Shown: piece by piece, positions 34,698 to 41,960 of the stretch | Numbering within the stretch: the stretch's first letter is position 1 | How the letters are laid out: each line of letters begins with the position of its first letter | Assembly (NCBI RefSeq): GCF_000275825.1 | Contig: NZ_JH719942.1 | Location: forward strand, 1,980,013 to 2,044,012 | Direction: 5' to 3' | DNA from: Saprospira grandis DSM 2844 | GTDB lineage: Bacteria > Bacteroidota > Bacteroidia > Chitinophagales > Saprospiraceae | DNA: 64,000 nt | Translations under genes and position numbers: made by a program | The notes under the pieces: model-generated | The model's input: only the letters and a program-made list of their open reading frames with translations | Databases searched by the model: none | Told to the model about the DNA's origin: nothing

Positions 34698-36391
34698 AAG
34701 AACTTTACATACGAAACGAAAACTCTATTATTAGAGAGATAACCTTCAAGAAGGGGGTGAATTTCATCGTGGATGAAACTCCGGAAGGTAGTTCAATTCA
34801 AGCTACAGGTAATAATGTGGGTAAAACAACTGTTTTAAGGCTTATAGATTATTGTCTTGGTGGTAAAGGGAAAAACATTTATCAAGACCCTGAATTTAAT
34901 CGTCAATCAAATACTAAAATTGAAAGCTTTCTAAAGAAAAATAATATAATTATTGCAATTGTATTAACTGATGATATTGATGATGATAATGCGAGTGAAA
35001 TAGTTATTGAAAGAAACTTTTTGTCTAGGAAAAAGAAAGTCCAGTCAATAAATGGTAGTGCAATTGTTAATAATAAGGAGTTTGAGAAGGAATTAAAAAA
35101 AGTAATTTATAATTCCTTTATTGACAAGCCTACTTTTAGGCAAATAATATCTAAGAATATTCGTGATGAAGAGAGCCGTATGAAAAATATAGTTAAGGTT
35201 CTTAATCCATATACTAAAAATGAAGAGTATGAGGCCCTTTATCTATTTTGGCTTGGACTTGAATTTGATAACTTAGATAGAAAGTATCTCTTACTAGAGG
35301 AAAAAAAGGCAGAAGAAAGATTGCAGAGAAGGTTACTAGCTGAAAGTAATTCTTCATTGATTGAGCAAAGACTGAACTTTGTAACAAAAAAGATTGATGA
35401 GTTAGGCAAACAGAAAAGTGAGTTTAATCTCAATGAAAATTATGGACAAGACTTAGAAAATCTCAATGAGGTTAAGTTAACCTTAAGTAAGTTTTCAACT
35501 GAGTTAAGTCGGCTTGAAGTTAGAAAAGAGTTGATAATAGAGAGCAAAGAAGATTTAGAAAAGGAGTATTCTGAGATAGATATTAAACAAATTCAGGCAC
35601 TTTATACAAAAGCTCAATCCCTAATTCCAAACATACAAGTAACCTTTGAAGAAACTGTTAGTTTTCACAATAATCTCATTCAAGAAAAAATAGATTATAT
35701 AACTAAAGAATTGCCTCAAATTGAAGAAAAGATTTTATCACTCAAGGTAAATATCAACAGCCTCCTAATCGAAGAAAAGAGGCTAACAGAGGTTTTACAA
35801 AAGTCAGGAGTGCAAGAGGATTTAGAAGTTATTATTATTGAGCTAAATAAGCAATATGAACATAAGGGAAAGTTAGAAGAAAAGAAAAGACTTTGGGACA
35901 TTTCAAATGCAAAGTTAGAACAAATTGAAGAAGACTTAGTAGTCATTAATAGAGGGATTGAAGAGAAAGATAAGTTAATACAAGAGCGTATAACAAAGTT
36001 TAATGATTTTTTTTCGGAAATGTCATTTAAGCTATATGGAGAATATTACTTATTAAGTTCTCAGAAGAATGACAAAGGCTATGAACTTTTAGTTACGAAT
36101 ACAGAAGGTAATCCAAGTACAGGAAAGAAAAAAGGTCAAATTGCAGCATTTGACTTTGCTTACTTAGAGTTTGCAGATAAACTAGGTATAAAACACCTTA
36201 ATTTTATTATGCACGACCAACTAGAGAGTATGCATGATAATCAGATAAATACTTTAGTTGATGTGGCTAATGAAATAAATGGTCAATATATTGTTCCTAT
36301 TTTAAGGGACAAAATACCTTCAAATCTAAGTCTTGGAGATATGGAGAGACTCTCTTTATCACAAGAAGAAAAGCTTTTCAAGCTAGCCTAA
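34688..36391 (+). CDS. ABC-3C ATPase with DUF2326 (SMC/RecN-like)
   Basis: This 567-residue ABC ATPase has a split nucleotide-binding domain around a coiled coil. The N-terminal lobe has VNFIVDETPEG and Walker A GNNVGKTT near residues 40-47, followed by RLIDYCLGGKG. Residues about 190-430 are heptad-rich, Glu/Lys/Leu coiled coil. The C-terminal lobe (AFDFAYLEFADKLGIKHLNF, IMHDQLESMHDNQ) is the DUF2326 domain with a Walker B-like HDQ(L)E. Family members are proposed to sense DNA or nucleoprotein changes and license the effector. The usual DUF2326 ending LSQEEKLFKL is complete, so the gene appears intact. Confidence 0.87.
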   Translation: MFLKELYIRNENSIIREITFKKGVNFIVDETPEGSSIQATGNNVGKTTVLRLIDYCLGGKGKNIYQDPEFNRQSNTKIESFLKKNNIIIAIVLTDDIDDDNASEIVIERNFLSRKKKVQSINGSAIVNNKEFEKELKKVIYNSFIDKPTFRQIISKNIRDEESRMKNIVKVLNPYTKNEEYEALYLFWLGLEFDNLDRKYLLLEEKKAEERLQRRLLAESNSSLIEQRLNFVTKKIDELGKQKSEFNLNENYGQDLENLNEVKLTLSKFSTELSRLEVRKELIIESKEDLEKEYSEIDIKQIQALYTKAQSLIPNIQVTFEETVSFHNNLIQEKIDYITKELPQIEEKILSLKVNINSLLIEEKRLTEVLQKSGVQEDLEVIIIELNKQYEHKGKLEEKKRLWDISNAKLEQIEEDLVVINRGIEEKDKLIQERITKFNDFFSEMSFKLYGEYYLLSSQKNDKGYELLVTNTEGNPSTGKKKGQIAAFDFAYLEFADKLGIKHLNFIMHDQLESMHDNQINTLVDVANEINGQYIVPILRDKIPSNLSLGDMERLSLSQEEKLFKLA

Positions 36392-36413
36392 TTTCGCTTT
36401 GTTACTGGAGTGC

Positions 36414-36452
36414 AAAACCTAGATAAACCTTAAGTTTGTCTAGGTTTTGTTC
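36414..36452 (+). terminator. Terminator of the ABC-3C operon
   Basis: A 15-bp stem (AAAACCTAGATAAAC / GTTTGTCTAGGTTTT, one G-T pair) with a 5-base loop lies 22 bases after the ATPase stop. The short T tract is inside the stem's 3' arm. Confidence 0.85.
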
Positions 36453-36479
36453 TTAATATTGATACATTTTTATCCGAAA

Positions 36480-36503
36480 TGATAGTATCATTTGATACTA
36501 TCA
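36480..36503. repeat. Right border palindrome of the ABC-3C island
   Basis: TGATAGTATCA-TT-TGATACTATCA is a perfect inverted repeat and a 23/24 match to 33226-33249 in the same orientation. It lies 22 bases before the NUDIX start. Confidence 0.85.
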
Positions 36504-36525
36504 CTCATCCATTCAATCCCACAAA

Positions 36526-36963
36526 ATGACTTCTTTTCACCTTGGCGTTGGCGCCATTATCTGCAGTTCGGACCAGCAATTATTTTTTGTGCAGCAAAAG
36601 GATGAAACTTATCCGCTGCCGCAATGGCAACTGGCCTTATCGGTTTGGGGTGGGGCTGTAGAGGCCGAAGATGAAAGCCCAGAAATTGCCTTATACCGAG
36701 AGCTGCAAGAAGAGTTGCGTTGGCAACCTGAGCAGCCGCCCGTTTTTATTGGGCAGTTTAAGATCAAAAGTATTCAGGAGTTTGAGCTTTGCTTGTTCAA
36801 AATTATCTTGCCCAAAGAAGAGCTAGAACAGCTGGCCCAGCAGCCCGTCTATGAGGGTTATGGCCGCTTGCTCGATGCAGAAAGTTTGCAAAAATATAGT
36901 TGGGTTTGGGATTTAGGGACAGTTATTTATCAAGAGATTATAGAAAAGGGCCCCAAGGGTTAG
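36526..36963 (+). CDS. NUDIX hydrolase
   Basis: This 145-residue protein has the NUDIX box GGAVEAEDESPEIALYRELQ-EEL (G-x5-E-x7-RELQEEL, residues about 45-68), preceded by the strand HLGVGAIICSSDQQLFFVQQ. Such enzymes hydrolyse nucleoside diphosphates linked to another moiety; the substrate is unknown. Composition is like the core genome, so it lies outside the AT-rich island. The right island border sits just upstream, where its promoter would be expected. Confidence 0.87.
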   Translation: MTSFHLGVGAIICSSDQQLFFVQQKDETYPLPQWQLALSVWGGAVEAEDESPEIALYRELQEELRWQPEQPPVFIGQFKIKSIQEFELCLFKIILPKEELEQLAQQPVYEGYGRLLDAESLQKYSWVWDLGTVIYQEIIEKGPKG

Positions 36964-37041
36964 TGCTTTCTTCAAATTTTAACGAACTTTGGGCGATTTA
37001 GCCCTATGGGGTTTTCTGTTCCTGAATAAATTTGGAAATCA

Positions 37042-38019
37042 ATGAAACTTGCGGAATCGATTCTCGTCTCTGAGCTAGCCAATATGCTAGGCGCCAAACT
37101 CATCGGAGATCCCAATGTAGAAATTACTCATCTCAACGAAATTCACAAGGTCTGTAAAGGCAGCCTGATTTTCGTCGATAATGAGAAGTATTATACTCAA
37201 GCTATTTATTCTACGGCCTCAGCTATTCTGATTGATCAGGAGGTAGATTGCCCCCCGAATAAGGCCCTTTTAGTGGTAGAACGCCCCTTTGAGGCCTATA
37301 ATAATTTGGCCAAAAGGTATTTGCCTTTTACGCCGATGAGCAGCCAAATTAGTCCCACGGCCCAAATTGGCAAAGGGACGGTGATCGAGGCGGGTGCTGT
37401 TGTGGGTAATCATGTCGTAATTGGCGAAGATTGCTTGATTCGGGCCAATGCTGTGATTTCTGATTATACAGTCATTGGCGATCGAGTGAAAATCCACTCT
37501 AATGCTGTAATTGGCAATGATGCTTTTTATTACCACCTAGAGGAGGACCGCAGTTATAAGCCTTGGCATTCTATTGGCCGAGTGGTCATTGAGGATGATG
37601 TCCGTATCGGGGCCGCTTGTACCATTGATCGCGGTGTTTCTGGCGATACACATATTGGAAAAGGCTGTAAATTAGATGATCAGGTGCATTTGGGACATGG
37701 CGTGGTTTTGGGCAAACATTGCTTGATTGCCGCCCAAACGGGAATTGCAGGCAAAACCATTATTCAAGATTTTGTCACTATTTACGGACAAGTGGGTATT
37801 TCTAAGGGCCTGGTCGTTGGTGAAGGGGCCATTTTACTTGCACAAACAGGGGTCTCTAAGTCTATTCCAGGTGGCAAGCGCTATATGGGCGCGCCTGCCG
37901 TAGAGGCCTACAGCCGCTTTAAGGAGTTGGCGGCCATTCGCCGCTTACCCGAATTGATTAAAACGGTGGATCAACTGCAAAAACGATTTAAGAATCAAGA
38001 TCTTAATCCCCAAGATTAG
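37042..38019 (+). CDS. lpxD: UDP-3-O-acylglucosamine N-acyltransferase LpxD
   Basis: This 325-residue enzyme catalyses the third step of lipid A synthesis, transferring a 3-hydroxyacyl chain from ACP to UDP-3-O-acylglucosamine. An N-terminal uridine-binding domain (ITHLNEIHKVCKGSLIFVDN) precedes a left-handed beta helix of hexapeptide repeats (IGKGTVIEAGAVVGNHVVIG...). The catalytic His is probably in DDQVHLGHGVVLG. The C-terminal helix ends with the LP.LIKTVDQLQKR motif. The ATG is well placed. A TAAATTTG at 37027-37034 resembles a promoter box but is only 7 bases from the start. Confidence 0.94.
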   Translation: MKLAESILVSELANMLGAKLIGDPNVEITHLNEIHKVCKGSLIFVDNEKYYTQAIYSTASAILIDQEVDCPPNKALLVVERPFEAYNNLAKRYLPFTPMSSQISPTAQIGKGTVIEAGAVVGNHVVIGEDCLIRANAVISDYTVIGDRVKIHSNAVIGNDAFYYHLEEDRSYKPWHSIGRVVIEDDVRIGAACTIDRGVSGDTHIGKGCKLDDQVHLGHGVVLGKHCLIAAQTGIAGKTIIQDFVTIYGQVGISKGLVVGEGAILLAQTGVSKSIPGGKRYMGAPAVEAYSRFKELAAIRRLPELIKTVDQLQKRFKNQDLNPQD

Positions 38020-38041
38020 AAATTGAGATAGAAGAAATAGG

Positions 38042-38080
38042 AGAGAAGTATTGCTTTTTAGCAGTACTTCTCTTTTTTTT
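38042..38080 (+). terminator. Terminator of lpxD
   Basis: A 14-bp stem (AGAGAAGTATTGCT / AGCAGTACTTCTCT, one T-G pair) with a 4-base T loop and a run of seven T. The T-run is shared with the head of the following repeat element. Confidence 0.9.
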
Positions 38081-38199
38081 GGGGCCTCCGCTGCGGCTTC
38101 GCCTTGCGGCGCTATGTTTCGGGGCTCGCAGGTATGCTCGGCCCTTCAGCCCTTCGGGCTTCGGTCTGGCCTGCGGCCACCCCTGCACATCGCTAGGCC
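38077..38199 (+). repeat. GGGGC intergenic mosaic element, copy 13 (type B)
   Basis: TTTT-GGGGCCTCC, hairpin GCTGCGGCTTCGCCTTGCGGC, GCTATGTTTCGGGGCTCG, CAGGTATGCTCGGCCC, a variable hairpin AGCCC/GGGCT with a TTC loop, GGTCTGGCC/GGCC hairpin, CACCCCTGCACATCGCTAGG. Confidence 0.87.
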
Positions 38200-38532
38200 T
38201 TAACCACGCCACTGCTCAGCTACAAGCCGCTTTGCGGCTTCAAGCTTCGCAGGCTCGCGCCAAGCGCGCCCGGCCGGCGGCTGGCGGCAGTCCCTCTCAT
38301 CGCTGCCCTTTAGCCAATTAAACCCTCAACATATTACATTTCAGTTTCGGTCCTCCCTTTCGCCGCCCCCGCCTGGGGGCTGGGCTCCTTTGGCCTTGGG
38401 GGCCAAAGCGCCCAGCATTGCATTCCTCGCTACGCTCCTCATCCTCAAAAAAATAAAACAAAAAAGGCCAAACCCATAGATTTTTTGTAATTTAATAGGG
38501 CCAAAATTTAACCACCCTTATTTACCACTCCC
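38200..38532. other. Intergenic tail with further GC-rich hairpins
   Basis: After copy 13 come several hairpins (AAGCCGC/GCGGCTT, GCCGGCGGCTGGCGGC, CCCCCGCCTGGGGGC) and CATTCCTCGCTACGCTCCTC at 38425-38444, which is shared with 31526-31545. No gene is evident. The last 60 bases are AT-rich and presumably hold the promoter of the next gene. Confidence 0.5.
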
Positions 38533-39873
38533 ATGAGTCAAATAGAAACCATCAAGCAGACCCTGCAAACCTATCAGCAAGAACTGCCCAAACTCCGTCA
38601 ACTCTTCATGCAAGACGGAATCATCGACGCCCAAGAAAAGGCCCAACTAGAAGACATTCAGGCCCGCATCCAAAGCCTACAAGCCCAGCTCGGCCAAGCC
38701 TCCGCTGGCCCTAGTGGTAGCGTAGAAAACAGCAGCGGCCTAAGCGGCTCTGTCGGCTACAAAGGCGACAACCAAACAACCGACGTCATCAAGGTCCAAG
38801 AACTGCTCAACAAAAAAGGAGCAAGCCTCAAAGTAGACGGCAAATGCGGCCCCGCCACCATCTACGCCATCCGCGACTTCCAAAAGGCCAACTTTGGCGG
38901 CGCCGATGCTCGAGTAGACCCCAACGGAAAAAGCTGGCAAGCCCTCACCGGCAGCGGCCAAAGCTTTACCCCCTCGGCCCCAGCAGCCAAAGAACAGGTC
39001 CAAAACTTCTCTAGAGCAGAAAGCACCGTAGACACTAAAGCCAAAGATACCAGCCCCTCGGCCATCGGTAATTTGGTCTCTAATGAAAACCTAGAAAAAG
39101 GCGCTCGCTTTGCCCTACAGCAATTCATCAACCAAGGCAATGTCGATATTGAGGTCTTTAATGTAAGCAAAGATATCCCCTTGGCCGAATACCTCGTCTT
39201 TTCGCTACATCTTACCATGGGGGTCCAAATGAACCTCACCCTAGAACATACCCTCGTCGAAAAAGAACTGGCCATTGAGTCTAAAGCTAGCGGCATCATT
39301 GATGCCTACTTTGGCATCAAAGGAAGCGCCATTGGTATTCTGGGCTACAACCTACTAGATGTTACTGCCGCCCTACATGGCGCACTAGATGCCAACGGTA
39401 CCGCCAAATTGGCCATCCAAAAAGATACGGTCCTAGAAGGAAGCCTAAGGGCCGAAATGGTCCTTAAAGCCTATGCCGACTTCAATGTGAAAATCTTGGC
39501 CGAATCGGTAACGCTTTATACCACCAAAACCGATGATTTCAATTTCTTTATCATGACGGCCCCCACCTACGCTATCTCTTTCCAAGTAAATAGCTGGACC
39601 TATAAGGGCGCTCGCCGTGTAGGCGGTGAATTTGCCGCCGAAATGCACCCCGATTTCCGCAACTTCTTGCAAAAAACAAAAGAGGTGATCAGCAGCCCCA
39701 TGACGTATATCAAGAAAGGTGCTGCCGCCGCCGCCCATCTAGCCGAAGAGGTTTGGGAAGGCGTAGAATATGTGGCCGGAGAAGTAGGCGAAGCCGCCGA
39801 ATGGGCCCTAGATACCGCCGCCGATGCCGTAGAATACATGAATCCCTATAATTGGTTTGCCGAAGAAGGTTAA
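38533..39873 (+). CDS. Peptidoglycan-binding-domain protein of unknown function
   Basis: This 446-residue protein has no signal peptide. Residues 1-57 form a helical segment with an EF-hand-like stretch (MQDGIIDAQEKAQLEDI). Residues about 75-140 are a PG_binding_1 domain (TTDVIKVQELLNKKGASLKV, DGKCGPATIYAIRDFQK). The rest is an unrecognised domain of alternating strands (about 215-370) followed by an Ala-rich helical tail. A cytoplasmic start plus a peptidoglycan-binding module recalls parts of contractile injection or other non-Sec-exported machines, but no other such gene is here. The TPR gene 206 bases downstream may be a partner. Confidence 0.7.
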   Translation: MSQIETIKQTLQTYQQELPKLRQLFMQDGIIDAQEKAQLEDIQARIQSLQAQLGQASAGPSGSVENSSGLSGSVGYKGDNQTTDVIKVQELLNKKGASLKVDGKCGPATIYAIRDFQKANFGGADARVDPNGKSWQALTGSGQSFTPSAPAAKEQVQNFSRAESTVDTKAKDTSPSAIGNLVSNENLEKGARFALQQFINQGNVDIEVFNVSKDIPLAEYLVFSLHLTMGVQMNLTLEHTLVEKELAIESKASGIIDAYFGIKGSAIGILGYNLLDVTAALHGALDANGTAKLAIQKDTVLEGSLRAEMVLKAYADFNVKILAESVTLYTTKTDDFNFFIMTAPTYAISFQVNSWTYKGARRVGGEFAAEMHPDFRNFLQKTKEVISSPMTYIKKGAAAAAHLAEEVWEGVEYVAGEVGEAAEWALDTAADAVEYMNPYNWFAEEG

Positions 39874-39890
39874 AGAGGTTTCCTGCGTTC

Positions 39891-40043
39891 CGAGGCGAGC
39901 GCAGCGAGCCGGCTGAGGGATGGAAAGCAGGGGCCCGAAAGGGCCAGACCCAGCGGGCAAAGCCCGCGCAGGGCCGAGCAGACCTGCGAGCTGCGACACA
40001 GCCCGACCCCAAGGCCCAAAGGGCCGAGGGGGCAGCCCCAAAA
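39891..40043 (-). repeat. GGGGC intergenic mosaic element, copy 14 (type A)
   Basis: On the minus strand: TTTT-GGGGCTGCCCCC, hairpin CGGCCCTTTGGGCC, GGGGTCGGGCTGTGTCGC, core AGCTCGCAGGTCTGCTCG, a variable hairpin GCGGGC/GCCCGC with a TTT loop, GGTCTGGCCC/GGGCC, CCATCCCTCAGCC, then a GGCTCGC/GCGAGC hairpin. Confidence 0.87.
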
Positions 40044-40079
40044 TCATTCTAAAAAAGCAAAGAAAAATACCCGAAATCG

Positions 40080-41771
40080 ATGTCAAAAGCAGAACAAATA
40101 GAAGCCCTCAAAACGGCAGCCGCCGCCGCCGAATGGCCCAAATTGCAAGAGTTGGCTCTGGGCGCTCTAAATGAATACCCCGAAGAGGGCTTTGGCTACG
40201 ATTATTTGGCCCAAGCATTAGATGCCCAAGATGGAGGGTCTCTAGATGCTATTGAGCGCTGTTTGCTCAAGTTGGTAGCGCTCAACCCCAAAGATACGAA
40301 GGCCCTTTTGCGCCTAGCGCAAACCCAACTAAAAATGGGTGATGCGCCCCAGGCGATGGTGGCCTACCGCCAAATACTCAAGCTGCAACCGGAGCAGGAT
40401 GAGGCCCTAAACGCCATTGGGGAAGAACTGCTTTTTGAGCAAAATAAAGCCGCCGAAGCCCTCAGCTTTTTTCAGGCCGCCATGAAGGTTAAACCCAATG
40501 AACTGCTCTATCAAATCAATGCCCTTTTGGCCATGAGAAGCATGGGCAACCGAGAAAAAGAAGCCCTGCTTTTATTGACCAAAAGCATCAAACGACATGG
40601 CTATCAAGAGAAGCTATTTGCCGTAGGGGCCGAGCTCTACCTAGCAGAAGGAGAAAAGAAAAAGGCCCTCAAATTGTTGCAAATGCTGCGCGAAAAGGAC
40701 CCCAATCTGACCTATGTCTATAATGTGGGCCGAATTGCCAATGAGCTAGAAGATTATCCCCTCGCTTATGCCGCCTTGGCCGAAGCCTATGAACTGGCCA
40801 AAGCCAATGATGAAGTCAGCTCGGTCCTTTTGCAGGCCTATGCTAAGGCCGCTATGGAGCTGGGCCATGCCCAAAAAGCCCAAGAACTCATTGAGCAAGG
40901 AATTCAGATTAGCCCCAGTGTGAGCGCCAACCTCTTACTGCTCGATAGCCTTTTGGCCCAAGGCAAACTAGAAGAGGTGGAAAAAGAAATGGAGGTCCTC
41001 CTGCGTCAATACCCATTAGGAAGCACCTTTGGCCTAGATGTTATCCTTAAACAAGGCCGACTCCTAGAAGCGAAAGGCGATTATGCCGCCGCAGAAACCC
41101 TCTACCTGGACCTCATGAAGGCAGAAGGTGGCCAAAAAGATGCCGCTACCGCCTTGGGCCTAATGGCTATCCAACAAGAAAATAATCCCGCCAAGGCTTA
41201 TTTCTACCTCTCTAAAGCAGAGGCCCTAGGCGCTCCTAGAGCCAGCCAACTTATCAAGAAACATCTTTATGACTACCTAAAGGGCTATGCAGAGCAAACC
41301 CTAGCCGATATGGCCCCCGCTATTGAGCAAAATAAAAATCAAGCGGTCTTCCAACAATTGGCCGGTAAATACCTCAGCTTTAAGGCGGTCCGCTCTGAAA
41401 GTATGCGGCAAATTAACAAAGAGGTGGCCGATATGATTGAGGAACAACTCAAAAAACGAATCCTCTTTTTTAGCCCTCAAGCAGGCTTTAGCATCAACCC
41501 GATTGGACAAACGACGGTCTTTGCCTACGAACTCAAGGTGCAACATTCGCCCAATATGCTCGACTTTGAGCTGCGCCCCCTAGATGGCCGCCCCGGACTT
41601 GGCGTTCGCCTCAATATGAGCCCCCAAGGGCTGGTCTGGAGCGAAAAAAGAGGGGAGTTCCTCCTCTTTGAACTGAAAGATTGGGCCGAACTAAGCGAGG
41701 AACAACAGTCTCATGTTCAAGAAAGCTTAGCTAAAGTGGCTTATCTGCCCGATGCAATTCCCCAACATTAG
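40080..41771 (+). CDS. Tetratricopeptide-repeat protein
   Basis: This 563-residue protein is helical with TPR-type repeats across about residues 30-420, for example ALLRLAQTQLKMGDAPQAMV, AYRQILKLQPEQDEALNAIG, and EVSSVLLQAYAKAAMELGHA. The last 110 residues (LFFSPQAGFSINPIGQT, LGVRLNMSPQGLVWS) form a separate beta-rich region. No signal peptide. It likely acts as a scaffold; the partner is unknown. The ATG follows element copy 14 by 36 bases. Confidence 0.75.
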   Translation: MSKAEQIEALKTAAAAAEWPKLQELALGALNEYPEEGFGYDYLAQALDAQDGGSLDAIERCLLKLVALNPKDTKALLRLAQTQLKMGDAPQAMVAYRQILKLQPEQDEALNAIGEELLFEQNKAAEALSFFQAAMKVKPNELLYQINALLAMRSMGNREKEALLLLTKSIKRHGYQEKLFAVGAELYLAEGEKKKALKLLQMLREKDPNLTYVYNVGRIANELEDYPLAYAALAEAYELAKANDEVSSVLLQAYAKAAMELGHAQKAQELIEQGIQISPSVSANLLLLDSLLAQGKLEEVEKEMEVLLRQYPLGSTFGLDVILKQGRLLEAKGDYAAAETLYLDLMKAEGGQKDAATALGLMAIQQENNPAKAYFYLSKAEALGAPRASQLIKKHLYDYLKGYAEQTLADMAPAIEQNKNQAVFQQLAGKYLSFKAVRSESMRQINKEVADMIEEQLKKRILFFSPQAGFSINPIGQTTVFAYELKVQHSPNMLDFELRPLDGRPGLGVRLNMSPQGLVWSEKRGEFLLFELKDWAELSEEQQSHVQESLAKVAYLPDAIPQH

Positions 41772-41789
41772 GCGGTTTTTTAGTAAAAG

Positions 41790-41833
41790 AAAGGAGCTTG
41801 CCGGTAAAATTTGCCGGCAAGCTCCTTTTTGTT
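41790..41833 (+). terminator. Strong intrinsic terminator upstream of valS
   Basis: A perfect 15-bp stem (AAAGGAGCTTGCCGG / CCGGCAAGCTCCTTT) with a 9-base loop is followed by TTTTTG. It separates the TPR gene from valS. Confidence 0.92.
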
Positions 41834-41919
41834 TGTCTCTAAGGCCAGCAAAGCAGCGCAAAAATGCCCCCAAGCAAGAAAAAGCCGCAATAAAGCTCTT
41901 TTCTCCCCACGAACTTCTG

Positions 41920-41927
41920 TATTTTTG
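41920..41927 (+). promoter_or_regulatory. Candidate -7 box of valS
   Basis: TATTTTTG in TGTATTTTTGGCC lies 33 bases before the ATG, downstream of a strong terminator. A TTTT at 41899-41902 is 17 bases upstream. No T-box-like leader is present. Confidence 0.5.
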
Positions 41928-41960
41928 GCCTTCGATTTAGAATCACTAGTTATACAGAAT

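Larger units (their letters stand above)
33226..36503 (+). mobile_element. AT-rich ABC-3C conflict island after mnmE
   Basis: A 3.3-kb segment with much lower GC and Ile/Lys/Asn-rich proteins lies between mnmE and the NUDIX gene, both of which have the GGCC-rich composition of the rest of the window. It is bordered by 24-base direct copies (23/24 identical) of a palindromic sequence. It holds four genes in one direction (Xre, HNH, middle component 6, DUF2326 ATPase), a palindromic operator-like site and its own terminator. No integrase or transposase is present. Acquisition by transfer is inferred from composition and borders. Confidence 0.75.
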
